Translations under genes and position numbers: made by a program
Part shown: piece after piece, positions 1 through 7,397 of the stretch
Layout: every line of letters begins with the position of its first letter
Numbering within the stretch: position 1 is the first letter of the stretch
Notes under the pieces: generated by a model
Databases searched by the model: none
Told to the model about the DNA's origin: nothing
The model's input: only the letters and a program-made list of their open reading frames with translations
DNA from: an uncultured Ignavibacteria bacterium
GTDB taxonomy: Bacteria; Bacteroidota; Ignavibacteria; Ignavibacteriales; Melioribacteraceae
Reading direction: 5' to 3'
Assembly (NCBI GenBank): GCA_937930275.1
Contig: CALGLM010000343.1
Span: 1 to 13,069 of the forward strand
Length of the DNA: 13,069 nucleotides

Positions 1-519
1 ACTGTGTAAAACCTGTTTATCCAACAGAGCGACTTCTCTATCTCCTCCTACAAAACCGTTATTTGCTTCTAAAAAAGCCACAAAATTTTTACCATAGTTT
101 AATTTTATCGCTCCGCCATATTTTATAAGTAATGTTGAATTTTCATTTCCTCTTAAATATTTTATGGAAATTATCGGATTTGCAGAAATATTTAATAGCG
201 TGTCTGAATAACTAATTAATTCAACCTCGTCTTTTGAAAATAATGATTCTTTTATTAAACTTAAACTATCAAGAAAAAAAACATTATTAACAACCGGATT
301 TAATGAATAATTTAATTCTGAATTTATTTTTGAACTTTGTATTAATTGTTCAATTTTTTTTTGAGATAACGGCAGTATTAAATTGTCATAATTTTTAGCA
401 TCGCCTATTGTATGTAGATACAACAGATAATCATAAACTATGTGATTATTGTTAATAAGTTGAGATTGAGAAAATAATGTTAAGTAAGATATAAAAAATA
501 TAAATATGCATTTCTTCAT
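1..519 (-). CDS. Exported protein, Wzi-like N-terminus (partial, C-terminus off window)
   Basis: An open frame runs on the minus strand from an ATG at 519 to the window edge, giving 173 residues without a stop. The first ~18 residues (MKKCIFIFFISYLTLFSQ) are a signal peptide: two lysines, a hydrophobic core, and a likely cut next to the F-S-Q at 16-18. The mature start has the pattern YDYLLYLHTIG...LPLSQKKIEQL (about 29-60), which resembles the N-terminal segment of outer-membrane capsule assembly (Wzi-type) proteins of FCB bacteria. The later part (NISANPIISIKYLRG, KYGGAIKLNYGKNF) reads like the first strands of a beta-barrel. It starts 7 bases after the stop of the sugar transferase gene, so it should be co-transcribed with the glycan operon. 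I infer a role in attaching or exporting the polysaccharide at the outer membrane. The Wzi assignment is by resemblance only; a generic outer-membrane barrel is the alternative. Confidence 0.6.
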   Translation of the reverse strand, partial: MKKCIFIFFISYLTLFSQSQLINNNHIVYDYLLYLHTIGDAKNYDNLILPLSQKKIEQLIQSSKINSELNYSLNPVVNNVFFLDSLSLIKESLFSKDEVELISYSDTLLNISANPIISIKYLRGNENSTLLIKYGGAIKLNYGKNFVAFLEANNGFVGGDREVALLDKQVLHS

Positions 520-526
520 AAATATG

Positions 527-1102
527 TCAAATATTCCCTTCATTTGTAATTACTACAAAAGGTGTTTTAAGTATTATCATTAAATCGCTCCAAAAAGTAG
601 CTTTTGAATAATAATCAATTTCCATTCTTACTCTTTCACTCGGCGTAAGAGTTTGTCGCCCGTTTACTTGCGAAATACCTGTAATACCGGGCTTAAAATC
701 AAATACTTTTCGTTCTTCTGCCGTATATTTACAACAAACTGAATCTAAATCGGGCCTTGGACCAATAATACTCATATCTCCCTTAAGAACGTTAAAAAAT
801 TGAGGTATTTCATCTACACTTAATCGTCTGAATAATTTACCCGTTTTTGTCAATCTTGGGTCATCTATCATAGTGTAGTCCGGTCCAATTTCCATTGCAT
901 TCATAACCATTCCTCTAAGTTTATAAAACTTAAAGAATTTATATCCTCTTCCGACTCGCTCTTGTACTAATATTGCAGGACCTTTGGTTTCCAAACGTAT
1001 GGCAACAATACAAATCATCATAATAGGTGAAGTTATAATTAAAACTATAAGGCTGATAACTATATCTGTAAATCTTTTAATAAAACTATCTTGTTTTCCC
1101 AT
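527..1102 (-). CDS. Undecaprenyl-phosphate phosphoglycosyl transferase (small PglC/WcaJ-type sugar transferase)
   Basis: This 191-residue protein is a monotopic bacterial sugar transferase. The family moves a sugar-1-phosphate from a UDP-sugar onto undecaprenyl phosphate at the inner leaflet of the inner membrane, the first step in making a lipid-linked glycan. Visible landmarks in order: KRFTD (9-13); a single re-entrant hydrophobic helix (14-35) broken by Ser25-Pro26; QERVGR (47-52); FKFYKLRGM (57-65); DDPRLTKTG (80-88); the catalytic Asp97-Glu98 pair in LSVDEIPQFFNVLKGDMSIIGPRP; and GITGISQVNGR near 139-149. The length matches the minimal catalytic core without the multi-pass N-terminal domain of WcaJ/WbaP. 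Position 64 is Gly where RTM or RSM is usual. It lies between the GT2 gene (78-base gap) and the exported protein gene. The sugar substrate cannot be read from the sequence. Confidence 0.93.
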   Translation of the reverse strand: MGKQDSFIKRFTDIVISLIVLIITSPIMMICIVAIRLETKGPAILVQERVGRGYKFFKFYKLRGMVMNAMEIGPDYTMIDDPRLTKTGKLFRRLSVDEIPQFFNVLKGDMSIIGPRPDLDSVCCKYTAEERKVFDFKPGITGISQVNGRQTLTPSERVRMEIDYYSKATFWSDLMIILKTPFVVITNEGNI

Positions 1103-1180
1103 AAATCAAAAAATGTCAAATAAATAAAAACTTATTTTATAAATTTAAAAATATATTTATAATTAAGCTACAGATTTTAA

Positions 1181-2164
1181 TTAAATTTTTCTTACCGTCA
1201 GGAATGAAACTAAAAATCCGAGACCATACGAAAAATGCAAAACTAAAATTGCAAGTACCAGATATAAAGCGATTTTTATACCCTTTTTAATATGCATTAA
1301 AGCAAACGAAATTAAAACAAATAAATAGAATAAAATTGGTGATAAAAATAATAAAGTATGAGAAGTAGTTATAGCTAAAGCAGATAAGACAATAACGCTA
1401 AATACAAAAAGAGCTGGAATAAAATGCCTTTTTGAAATGAATTTTTTATGTTTTAAGAAGCCAAACCATTTATAGTAACCATAACTATAATATTGTTTTA
1501 GTAATTTTTTAGGCGAATTTCTAACTATATAAGTGTTTTTAATTGTTGAAGATAAATAAATTTTTCTGCCTGATAGTTTTACTCTAAATGCAAATTCGTC
1601 ATCCTGATTTCTAATAAATCTTTCATCATAATATCCAAGCACATCAAAGACTTCTCTTTTAAAGAAAGGAAATAACGCTTCTTCTCCTTCTCCTTCGTAC
1701 CCGGGCATTCTGTGGTAAACGTTTCCGAGCCCTATATATGAAGACATTGCAATTGCCAAAGCCTTAGAAAACGGATTTTCTCCGATACTATTAACTGGTC
1801 CTCCTACACATGAGGCATCAGGGTATTTTTCAAATAATCTAACTCCGGAAGATAAAAAGTCACTTGCATAAAGAGCATGACCGATTACTAAAACTATTAT
1901 ATCCCCTTTAGCATTCTGTGCACCCTTGGTCATTGCAAAAGGTGTAACTCTTTTTTCATTTGTAAATATTCTTAAATTAGGAAAATTTTCACATGTTTTT
2001 TTTGCAATTTCAATAGTTTTATCTTCACTTAAGCCGTCAACCATAACAATTTCATAATTTTCACTGCCGTAATCTTGATTTACTAAAGAATTCAAACAAT
2101 TTCTGATATATTTTTCTTCATTTCTACAAGGTAATACCACCGATATAAATGGTTTTTTAGACAT
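1181..2164 (-). CDS. GT2 family glycosyltransferase, ExoA-like, with C-terminal membrane helices
   Basis: The 327-residue protein has an N-terminal GT-A domain (about 5-235) followed by three predicted membrane helices (about 249-267, 270-291, 296-322), the layout of ExoA-type transferases that extend lipid-linked sugars at the cytoplasmic face. Motifs: ISVVLPCRNEEKYI (7-20), VMVDGLSEDKT (40-50) with the nucleotide-binding Asp43, KRVTPFAMTKG (71-81), GGP (121-123), FFKREVFDVLGYYDERF (167-183) and NQDDEF (186-191) with the acidic residues expected near the catalytic base. At 92-97 it reads LVIGHA where this family normally has an RxDGH or RxDAH segment, so the usual metal-binding aspartate is Ile94 and the arginine is Leu92. 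The start is supported by AGGAG 6 bases upstream. The gene begins 8 bases after the GT4 gene ends. The donor sugar is unknown. Confidence 0.88.
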   Translation of the reverse strand: MSKKPFISVVLPCRNEEKYIRNCLNSLVNQDYGSENYEIVMVDGLSEDKTIEIAKKTCENFPNLRIFTNEKRVTPFAMTKGAQNAKGDIIVLVIGHALYASDFLSSGVRLFEKYPDASCVGGPVNSIGENPFSKALAIAMSSYIGLGNVYHRMPGYEGEGEEALFPFFKREVFDVLGYYDERFIRNQDDEFAFRVKLSGRKIYLSSTIKNTYIVRNSPKKLLKQYYSYGYYKWFGFLKHKKFISKRHFIPALFVFSVIVLSALAITTSHTLLFLSPILFYLFVLISFALMHIKKGIKIALYLVLAILVLHFSYGLGFLVSFLTVRKI

Positions 2165-2172
2165 TTTTACTC

Positions 2173-3264
2173 CTAAATTACTTCATAATAATAACTTTTC
2201 ATTTTTTTACCACATTCTTCCAGGGAATAGGTATTTACTATTTTTTCTCTTGCCTTTAAACACATCTCCTTTGTTTGGCTTATATTATCTAAATAAAATT
2301 CTATATACTCCGCAATTTTATTTACATTGGCAGTTTCAACTAAAAAGCCGTTCTTTTGGTCGTCAACAATTTCTTTAATTCCGCCTACATTTGTCGCGAT
2401 AGTAGCTCCGCCGGTACTCATAAACTCGGCAATCGCAACTCCAAAACTTTCCTTAAAACTCGGGAATATTCCGATATTAATTTTTTGATGATATTTATTT
2501 ATCTCCGAATAATTTACAAAGCCGGTAAAAGTCGTTTCATTTCTAATTCCTAACTTTTCGGTAAGTTCTGTTAATTCCTCTAATTGTAATCCGCCTCCGA
2601 CAATTAAAAGTTTATAGTTAAAATTTTTTCTCCTCTTTTTAACTATTTCGTATGCTCTAATTACAAATTCAATTCCGTAATTTGGAGCTAAAGTTTTAAC
2701 AATTCCTATATATCCTTCTTCAAAATTTCTATCAACATAATTAAAATGTTGTGTATCAATTCCAAAAGGAATAATTCTTATTTCTTTTTTGTAATAATTT
2801 TTTGTCACTTTTGCAAGGTCATTGCTTGTTGCAAAAACATAATCAGCACTGGAAAGGATATTTTTTAGTAGTAGTTTAAAAACAAAATTCTTTGGAAACT
2901 CAACCACATCACTTCCCCAAACAGAAATAAAATATGGATGAAATCCGGTTAATTTTCCTAATAAACCATAACTTGTGGCATAATGAGAATGCAAAATATC
3001 GGGTTTTTTTTTGTCTATAATTTTTTTTATAGCAAAGATGAATTTTAGATATAATATTTTTTTTAACGAACCATCTTTTTGTAATTTTAAATTATTATTA
3101 ACTCTAAAATTAATAACTTCAATTCCTTTTAAATAATCGGGGAAATTAGTTCCGTTAGAAAACCCGCAAACAATTACTGAAAAATATTTAGATAGTTCAT
3201 TTGCCCATTTAATTGTATGAGCAGAAACCGGATCTGCCAAAAGAAGTAATTTCTTAAGCTTCAT
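2173..3264 (-). CDS. GT4 family glycosyltransferase (GT-B fold)
   Basis: This 363-residue cytoplasmic enzyme has the two-domain GT-B layout of family 4 retaining transferases. The N-terminal acceptor domain includes ADPVSAHTIKWANEL (10-24), where the His is typical, then PDILHSHYATSYG and the VWGSDV segment. The C-terminal nucleotide-sugar domain holds IIPFGIDTQHF, IVGGGLQLEEL, and the EX7E motif formed by Glu272 and Glu280 in ESFGVAIAE, followed by the NVGGIKEIV segment that normally contacts the donor. Length is normal for the family. Its ATG lies inside the end of the polymerase gene (11-base overlap) with a good AAGGAAG ribosome site, which suggests translational coupling. Expected role: addition of one sugar to the growing lipid-linked repeat unit. 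Donor and acceptor cannot be told from the sequence. Confidence 0.92.
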   Translation of the reverse strand: MKLKKLLLLADPVSAHTIKWANELSKYFSVIVCGFSNGTNFPDYLKGIEVINFRVNNNLKLQKDGSLKKILYLKFIFAIKKIIDKKKPDILHSHYATSYGLLGKLTGFHPYFISVWGSDVVEFPKNFVFKLLLKNILSSADYVFATSNDLAKVTKNYYKKEIRIIPFGIDTQHFNYVDRNFEEGYIGIVKTLAPNYGIEFVIRAYEIVKKRRKNFNYKLLIVGGGLQLEELTELTEKLGIRNETTFTGFVNYSEINKYHQKINIGIFPSFKESFGVAIAEFMSTGGATIATNVGGIKEIVDDQKNGFLVETANVNKIAEYIEFYLDNISQTKEMCLKAREKIVNTYSLEECGKKMKSYYYEVI

Positions 3265-4657
3265 AATTACTTCCTTCCTTATTCGTTAATTTATAAAAAT
3301 AGTCTAATAAACATAACAATAACCAAAAAGGTAAATCAAGCGAAATTGTTCCGTAACTTATAATTCCGCCCCATTCAAGCATTCCGCGCAAGAAAAATGT
3401 AATTCCTATTGTTAAAATAGCTATGCTTATATAATATAATTTTTTATCCAGCAGTTTTGTTTTTTGCACAACTTTATAATTCATAATAAAGTAAAAAATC
3501 GGGAATAAAACAGAAAAAATAAATCCCAATATACCTAAATCTGTAAAATAATATAAATAATAATTATGAGCATGTCCGAAAATAGTTTTATCAATATGAT
3601 AGTCCATCCATAACTGCTCGTGCGAACCCATAAGATAATTACTATATTCAAAAAAGTAATATTTAGTAGCTGCAGGTCCCGATCCTGTTAGCCAAACATG
3701 AGGTAAAGTTTTAAATACTGTTTCGTAAATCAAGTCTCTGCCTGTCGAAAACGATTCAAATCTCATATATAATTCGGCAAAATCACGTACAGGTTTTAGT
3801 AAAAACAAACTTCCAAATAAGGCAGCAGAAATAAAAAAATACTTAATTAATCTTTTATCTATTTGAAAGAATAAGTAAACTAATCCCACAAATAATACCA
3901 TAATTGAAGATCGGGAATTTGTTGTTATTAAACCTAAACTTAATAGAACTAATACAAAATAAGAAAAATACTTTTGAACTTTGGATTTTGTATAATAAGA
4001 GTATAAAGTGAAAAAAATAATTACGATTGTAAAAAATACTCCTAATGTGTTTTTATGAACAAAAAAGTGTGTAAGTTTTATCATGTATTCATCAGCAAAA
4101 GCCAATAGACTTACATCAGTAAACATAAAACTATAAATTAATAAACAAGCAAAAAATAAACCGGTTATTGAAAGCGAAATAATAAACGTATAAATATCTT
4201 TGTTATACAGTAAAAGACCATAGTATAAGTAAATTAAAATAAAAAATAATATCGTTCTAAATATTTGTTCAAATCCCAAAGCAGGATAATTGGAAAACAC
4301 AGTAGAAAATAACATTATAGATATGAATACGACCGGAACGTAAACGAACAATTTTGTCGGAACCGGATAATTTTTAAAGTCCAAACCATAATGTTTAAAA
4401 AATAAAAAGCCTAAAACTCCATAATTAAAAATTTGAATAAAAAGTCGCAAATTTTCATCAAGGGTTGAAGTTAAGGTTAAAAATGTGAAAATAGTAATAA
4501 ATACGAATAAACTATCATCAAACTTAAGATATAATAAAATTACAACAATAATTGAAAGGAATATAACTAAATATTGACTAAAAAATATAGCCGGAATTAA
4601 AGGAAGTAATATCAGCAATTGATTCTTTTTTAAACTATTAATTATATCTTTAATCAT
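3254..4657 (-). CDS. O-antigen polymerase/ligase family membrane protein (Wzy or WaaL type)
   Basis: The 467-residue protein is almost entirely hydrophobic, with roughly 11-12 predicted transmembrane helices and one large hydrophilic loop at about 290-370. That loop ends in HAHNYYLYYFTDLGILG (His362, His364, Asn365), the signature of the Wzy_C / O-antigen ligase family. An earlier loop holds HFFVHKNTLGVFF, another typical motif, and TTNSRSS follows. Members act on the periplasmic face of the inner membrane and either polymerise undecaprenyl-linked repeat units (Wzy) or move finished glycan onto an acceptor (WaaL); sequence alone does not settle which. The flippase gene in the same operon favours the Wzy reading, but no chain-length regulator is visible here. 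The start overlaps the GT9 gene stop by 8 bases, and the end overlaps the GT4 start by 11. Confidence 0.88.
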   Translation of the reverse strand: MIKDIINSLKKNQLLILLPLIPAIFFSQYLVIFLSIIVVILLYLKFDDSLFVFITIFTFLTLTSTLDENLRLFIQIFNYGVLGFLFFKHYGLDFKNYPVPTKLFVYVPVVFISIMLFSTVFSNYPALGFEQIFRTILFFILIYLYYGLLLYNKDIYTFIISLSITGLFFACLLIYSFMFTDVSLLAFADEYMIKLTHFFVHKNTLGVFFTIVIIFFTLYSYYTKSKVQKYFSYFVLVLLSLGLITTNSRSSIMVLFVGLVYLFFQIDKRLIKYFFISAALFGSLFLLKPVRDFAELYMRFESFSTGRDLIYETVFKTLPHVWLTGSGPAATKYYFFEYSNYLMGSHEQLWMDYHIDKTIFGHAHNYYLYYFTDLGILGFIFSVLFPIFYFIMNYKVVQKTKLLDKKLYYISIAILTIGITFFLRGMLEWGGIISYGTISLDLPFWLLLCLLDYFYKLTNKEGSNYEA

Positions 4658-5768
4658 TAGATTCGTCTAAATTATTAATAAAAGAAATAACTTTTGAATA
4701 AACTTCTTCAACCGAAAGTTGATTCATACAATTAAAATGATTGCATCCGGCTCTACCAGCATCCGTAAAACAGTATTGAGTAAATTGTTTTGGTGTACAT
4801 TCTATGTCTTTTTGAATATAACTATGATTTCCCGAAATAGGCAGCGAGTGATACGGATTTGTAGGACCATAGATAGTAAATGTAGGTATTTTCATTTCGG
4901 CAGCTATATATAAAGGTCCCGAATCGTTACCGATAAACAACGTATAGTTTTTTAATAAGTCAATTAGTTCATCCAAATTTTGTGTAACCGTAACCTTTAA
5001 GTTGTTTTTAACTGCTAACATATTTAATTTATTATTGTAATTAAATTTATCAAAATTAAAAGTTACTTCATAATTTACACTTAAAATTTTCCCCAATTCT
5101 ATAAATTTTTCAATATCCCATTCTTTAGCTTTCCAACCGGCAAACGGATTGATAAGAATTTTTATAACCTCAGGTTTTTTATATTGATTGTTTATAAAAT
5201 TGCTAATATCCGCATTTTTATCTATTAATTTAATAACATTAAAATAAATATATGTTAACTTGTCTTCTTTTTTTGTTAAATAAAATTTTGTGAATGCCGA
5301 ATCAAAATATTTCACATTTAATCCAAATACATTATCGGCATGTAACCATAAAAGAACGGATGCTGAAATAATATTTCCCGTTATGTCATAAATCTCATTA
5401 AAGCAATTTTTTTTTAGGTATTTAACAAATACAGGCTTTACTAAATACCCTCTAAAAAAAAACAATTCTTTCGGTAAACAGATAGAATTTATATTCTGAT
5501 TAACAAATTGTTTTAATAATACTTCATTTTCACTATAACATAATACGGTAATTCGATTTTCGTATTTTTTATAAAGATATTTTATAGTAGGGATTGCAAA
5601 AACTGTATCACCGATTTTTTGAAGACTGATAATTAAAATTTCTTGCGAATTAATTTTTGGTAAAAATAATTTATATACAATTTTTTTAAAAGTGAATACA
5701 ACTGAAACAAAAAGTTTAATTAATTTACTAATCGCACTAAATTTTTTAATATTTAAATTATTAAACAT
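4650..5768 (-). CDS. GT9 family glycosyltransferase (heptosyltransferase-like)
   Basis: This 372-residue protein matches family GT9, whose best-known members are the ADP-heptose:LPS heptosyltransferases. Evidence in order: ILIISLQKIGDTVFAIPTIKYL near the N-terminus (the family's R/K-x-GD-x-x-x-x-P start), INPFAGWKAKEWDIEKF midway (the second-domain donor loop), and GNDSGPLYIAAEMKIPT (280-296) with Asp282. The tail carries four cysteines (324, 333, 342, 347) before QLSVEEV, a layout common in GT9 proteins. A hydrophobic, basic N-terminal stretch (about 1-40) suggests membrane association. Both ends overlap neighbouring genes by 8 bases (polymerase and flippase). In this setting it more probably adds a sugar to a repeat unit or an acceptor lipid than builds a classical heptose core, because no heptose synthesis genes are in the window. 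Confidence 0.87.
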   Translation of the reverse strand: MFNNLNIKKFSAISKLIKLFVSVVFTFKKIVYKLFLPKINSQEILIISLQKIGDTVFAIPTIKYLYKKYENRITVLCYSENEVLLKQFVNQNINSICLPKELFFFRGYLVKPVFVKYLKKNCFNEIYDITGNIISASVLLWLHADNVFGLNVKYFDSAFTKFYLTKKEDKLTYIYFNVIKLIDKNADISNFINNQYKKPEVIKILINPFAGWKAKEWDIEKFIELGKILSVNYEVTFNFDKFNYNNKLNMLAVKNNLKVTVTQNLDELIDLLKNYTLFIGNDSGPLYIAAEMKIPTFTIYGPTNPYHSLPISGNHSYIQKDIECTPKQFTQYCFTDAGRAGCNHFNCMNQLSVEEVYSKVISFINNLDESND

Positions 5769-7290
5769 TTATTTTTAATATTCCTTTTATTTTAGAAATT
5801 ATGGGTCTTTTTATTCCTTCATCCAAAAACAAGTTGATAAAAAAGTAAATAATAACGTACAAAAACATAAAAATAAGAGTATTAAAATATTTATTTTCAA
5901 AAAATGAAATCTGAAAAGCATAAATCATAAAAATAGGAATTAATGCCATTAAAAGATAATAGACTATATATTTGAAAATTTGGAATTTATTTTCTACCTT
6001 AAAAATATAAGATATATATTGATGACAAATAATAAATAAAACTAAATACGCCGCTGATGTTGATAGTGCAAGTCCCTTAAAATTAAAATATTTTACTAAC
6101 ACAAAACTAAAAATTAATTTAACTCCAAATGAAATAAGAGTAAACCCTAACAACATTTTTAGTTTTCCATAGCTATACATAAGTTTATTCATTATTGCAT
6201 AAGCTGTAATAAAAGGAATTCCTATTGAAAGGTACTTTAACGCATCAAAAGTCATAAATGTAGCTCTAATATCAAACTTCCCTCTCTCAAATAAAAAATA
6301 TACAATTGAATCACCGAAATAATAAAAGATTAAAAACATAGGGAAAAACAATAGAAAATTAAATTTAAGGACATTATTATATGCCGTAAAATTAGCAACG
6401 TCGTTTTTTTGACCTGAGTTAAGAGAGAAATGACTAAAAATTAATGTTACAAGCGTAGTTGCATAAAAATTTGTAGGAATACTTGTTATAGTTTGTGCGT
6501 AATTAATTGCAGAAATACCCCCTTTTATTAATTCTGTGTAAAAATATCTATCAATAAACGAGTATGATAGACTTATTAATTCAATAAATAATGTAATTAA
6601 TAATGCACCGGAAATTAAACTTTTATTTTCCTTAATTAACTTAGACCATCCGGTTCTAATTTTGATAAATTTATAAGTAAAAGGGATTAAAAATACAAAC
6701 TGCATAAATGTACCCACAAGTATTGAAAAAGCTACACCCAATACTCCAAAGTTATTTTTTGCTATTAGTAAAAGTAAAACCGTACTTAAATTAATTACAA
6801 CGTACGAAACTGCTACAGCAATAAATTTAAATCTTGCCTGTAAAAATGCAGCGATTACGGAAAATAGTGCATTAAATGGGATTGTAAGAACATAAAGTTC
6901 AAATATTTCAGTAGCAAGTTTCAGAAGATTTAAATTTTTAGTGCTAACAAACAATCTTAATATTTGATTCCCGAATAATAGCAATAGCACAGTTACAAAA
7001 ATTGATAAAAAAAGAAAAACGACAATAGACAAATTAAAAAACTGGTCGCTCTTGTTTTCTTCCTTTAACTTATTATATAAAGGTATAAAAAAGTTTTGCG
7101 CTAAGTAGTAAATTGTGGAATTTATTATAGAAATTACTGTAATAGATACAAGAAATATATCATATTCGTCATTTAGACCAAAATAGTAAGCTATTATTAC
7201 TTCTCTTAAAAAACCTACTCCCTTGCTAAAAAGAGTTAATATTAAAATAAAAAATGAAGTTTTTAATAAGTATTTTAATGAAACATTCAT
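5761..7290 (-). CDS. MurJ/MviN-superfamily polysaccharide flippase (Wzx-like role)
   Basis: The 509-residue protein has about 14 predicted transmembrane helices and belongs to the MOP superfamily, which flips undecaprenyl-linked glycans across the inner membrane. The N-terminus is MurJ-like: SKGVGFLREVIIAYYFGLNDEYDIFLVS (22-49) parallels the SRxLGxxRD...FG....DAF segment of MurJ, with Arg29 and Asp44 kept. Two arginines needed in lipid II flippases seem absent: the segment after helix 2 is STIYYLAQNFFIP, and the later NYADR-type motif is NYAQTITSIP. That, and its place between the aminotransferase and GT9 genes, argue that it moves the glycan made by this operon rather than peptidoglycan precursor. 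There is no clear Shine-Dalgarno site. A 107-base gap separates it from the aminotransferase. A true murJ is less likely but not excluded. Confidence 0.87.
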   Translation of the reverse strand: MNVSLKYLLKTSFFILILTLFSKGVGFLREVIIAYYFGLNDEYDIFLVSITVISIINSTIYYLAQNFFIPLYNKLKEENKSDQFFNLSIVVFLFLSIFVTVLLLLFGNQILRLFVSTKNLNLLKLATEIFELYVLTIPFNALFSVIAAFLQARFKFIAVAVSYVVINLSTVLLLLIAKNNFGVLGVAFSILVGTFMQFVFLIPFTYKFIKIRTGWSKLIKENKSLISGALLITLFIELISLSYSFIDRYFYTELIKGGISAINYAQTITSIPTNFYATTLVTLIFSHFSLNSGQKNDVANFTAYNNVLKFNFLLFFPMFLIFYYFGDSIVYFLFERGKFDIRATFMTFDALKYLSIGIPFITAYAIMNKLMYSYGKLKMLLGFTLISFGVKLIFSFVLVKYFNFKGLALSTSAAYLVLFIICHQYISYIFKVENKFQIFKYIVYYLLMALIPIFMIYAFQISFFENKYFNTLIFMFLYVIIYFFINLFLDEGIKRPIISKIKGILKINV

Positions 7291-7397
7291 TTACTGAAAG
7301 TATTAATGAGAATTCTATTTATTGATTTGTGTTGCAACATCGGTTAAAAAACTTAATAAAAGGTTTAATATTTATTCTTACATAAAATATCAATATT

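Noticed and set aside
2356..2553. Plus-strand frame inside the GT4 gene
   Set aside because: Antisense shadow of a well-supported glycosyltransferase; no motif, no ribosome site.
4719..4913. Plus-strand frame inside the GT9 gene
   Set aside because: Antisense to the GT9 GNDSGP region, which is clearly coding on the minus strand.
7330..7339. Perfect palindrome TGTTGCAACA in the gap before the flippase gene
   Set aside because: Ten bases only, single copy, no promoter nearby, and a different core from the paired palindromes; likely chance.
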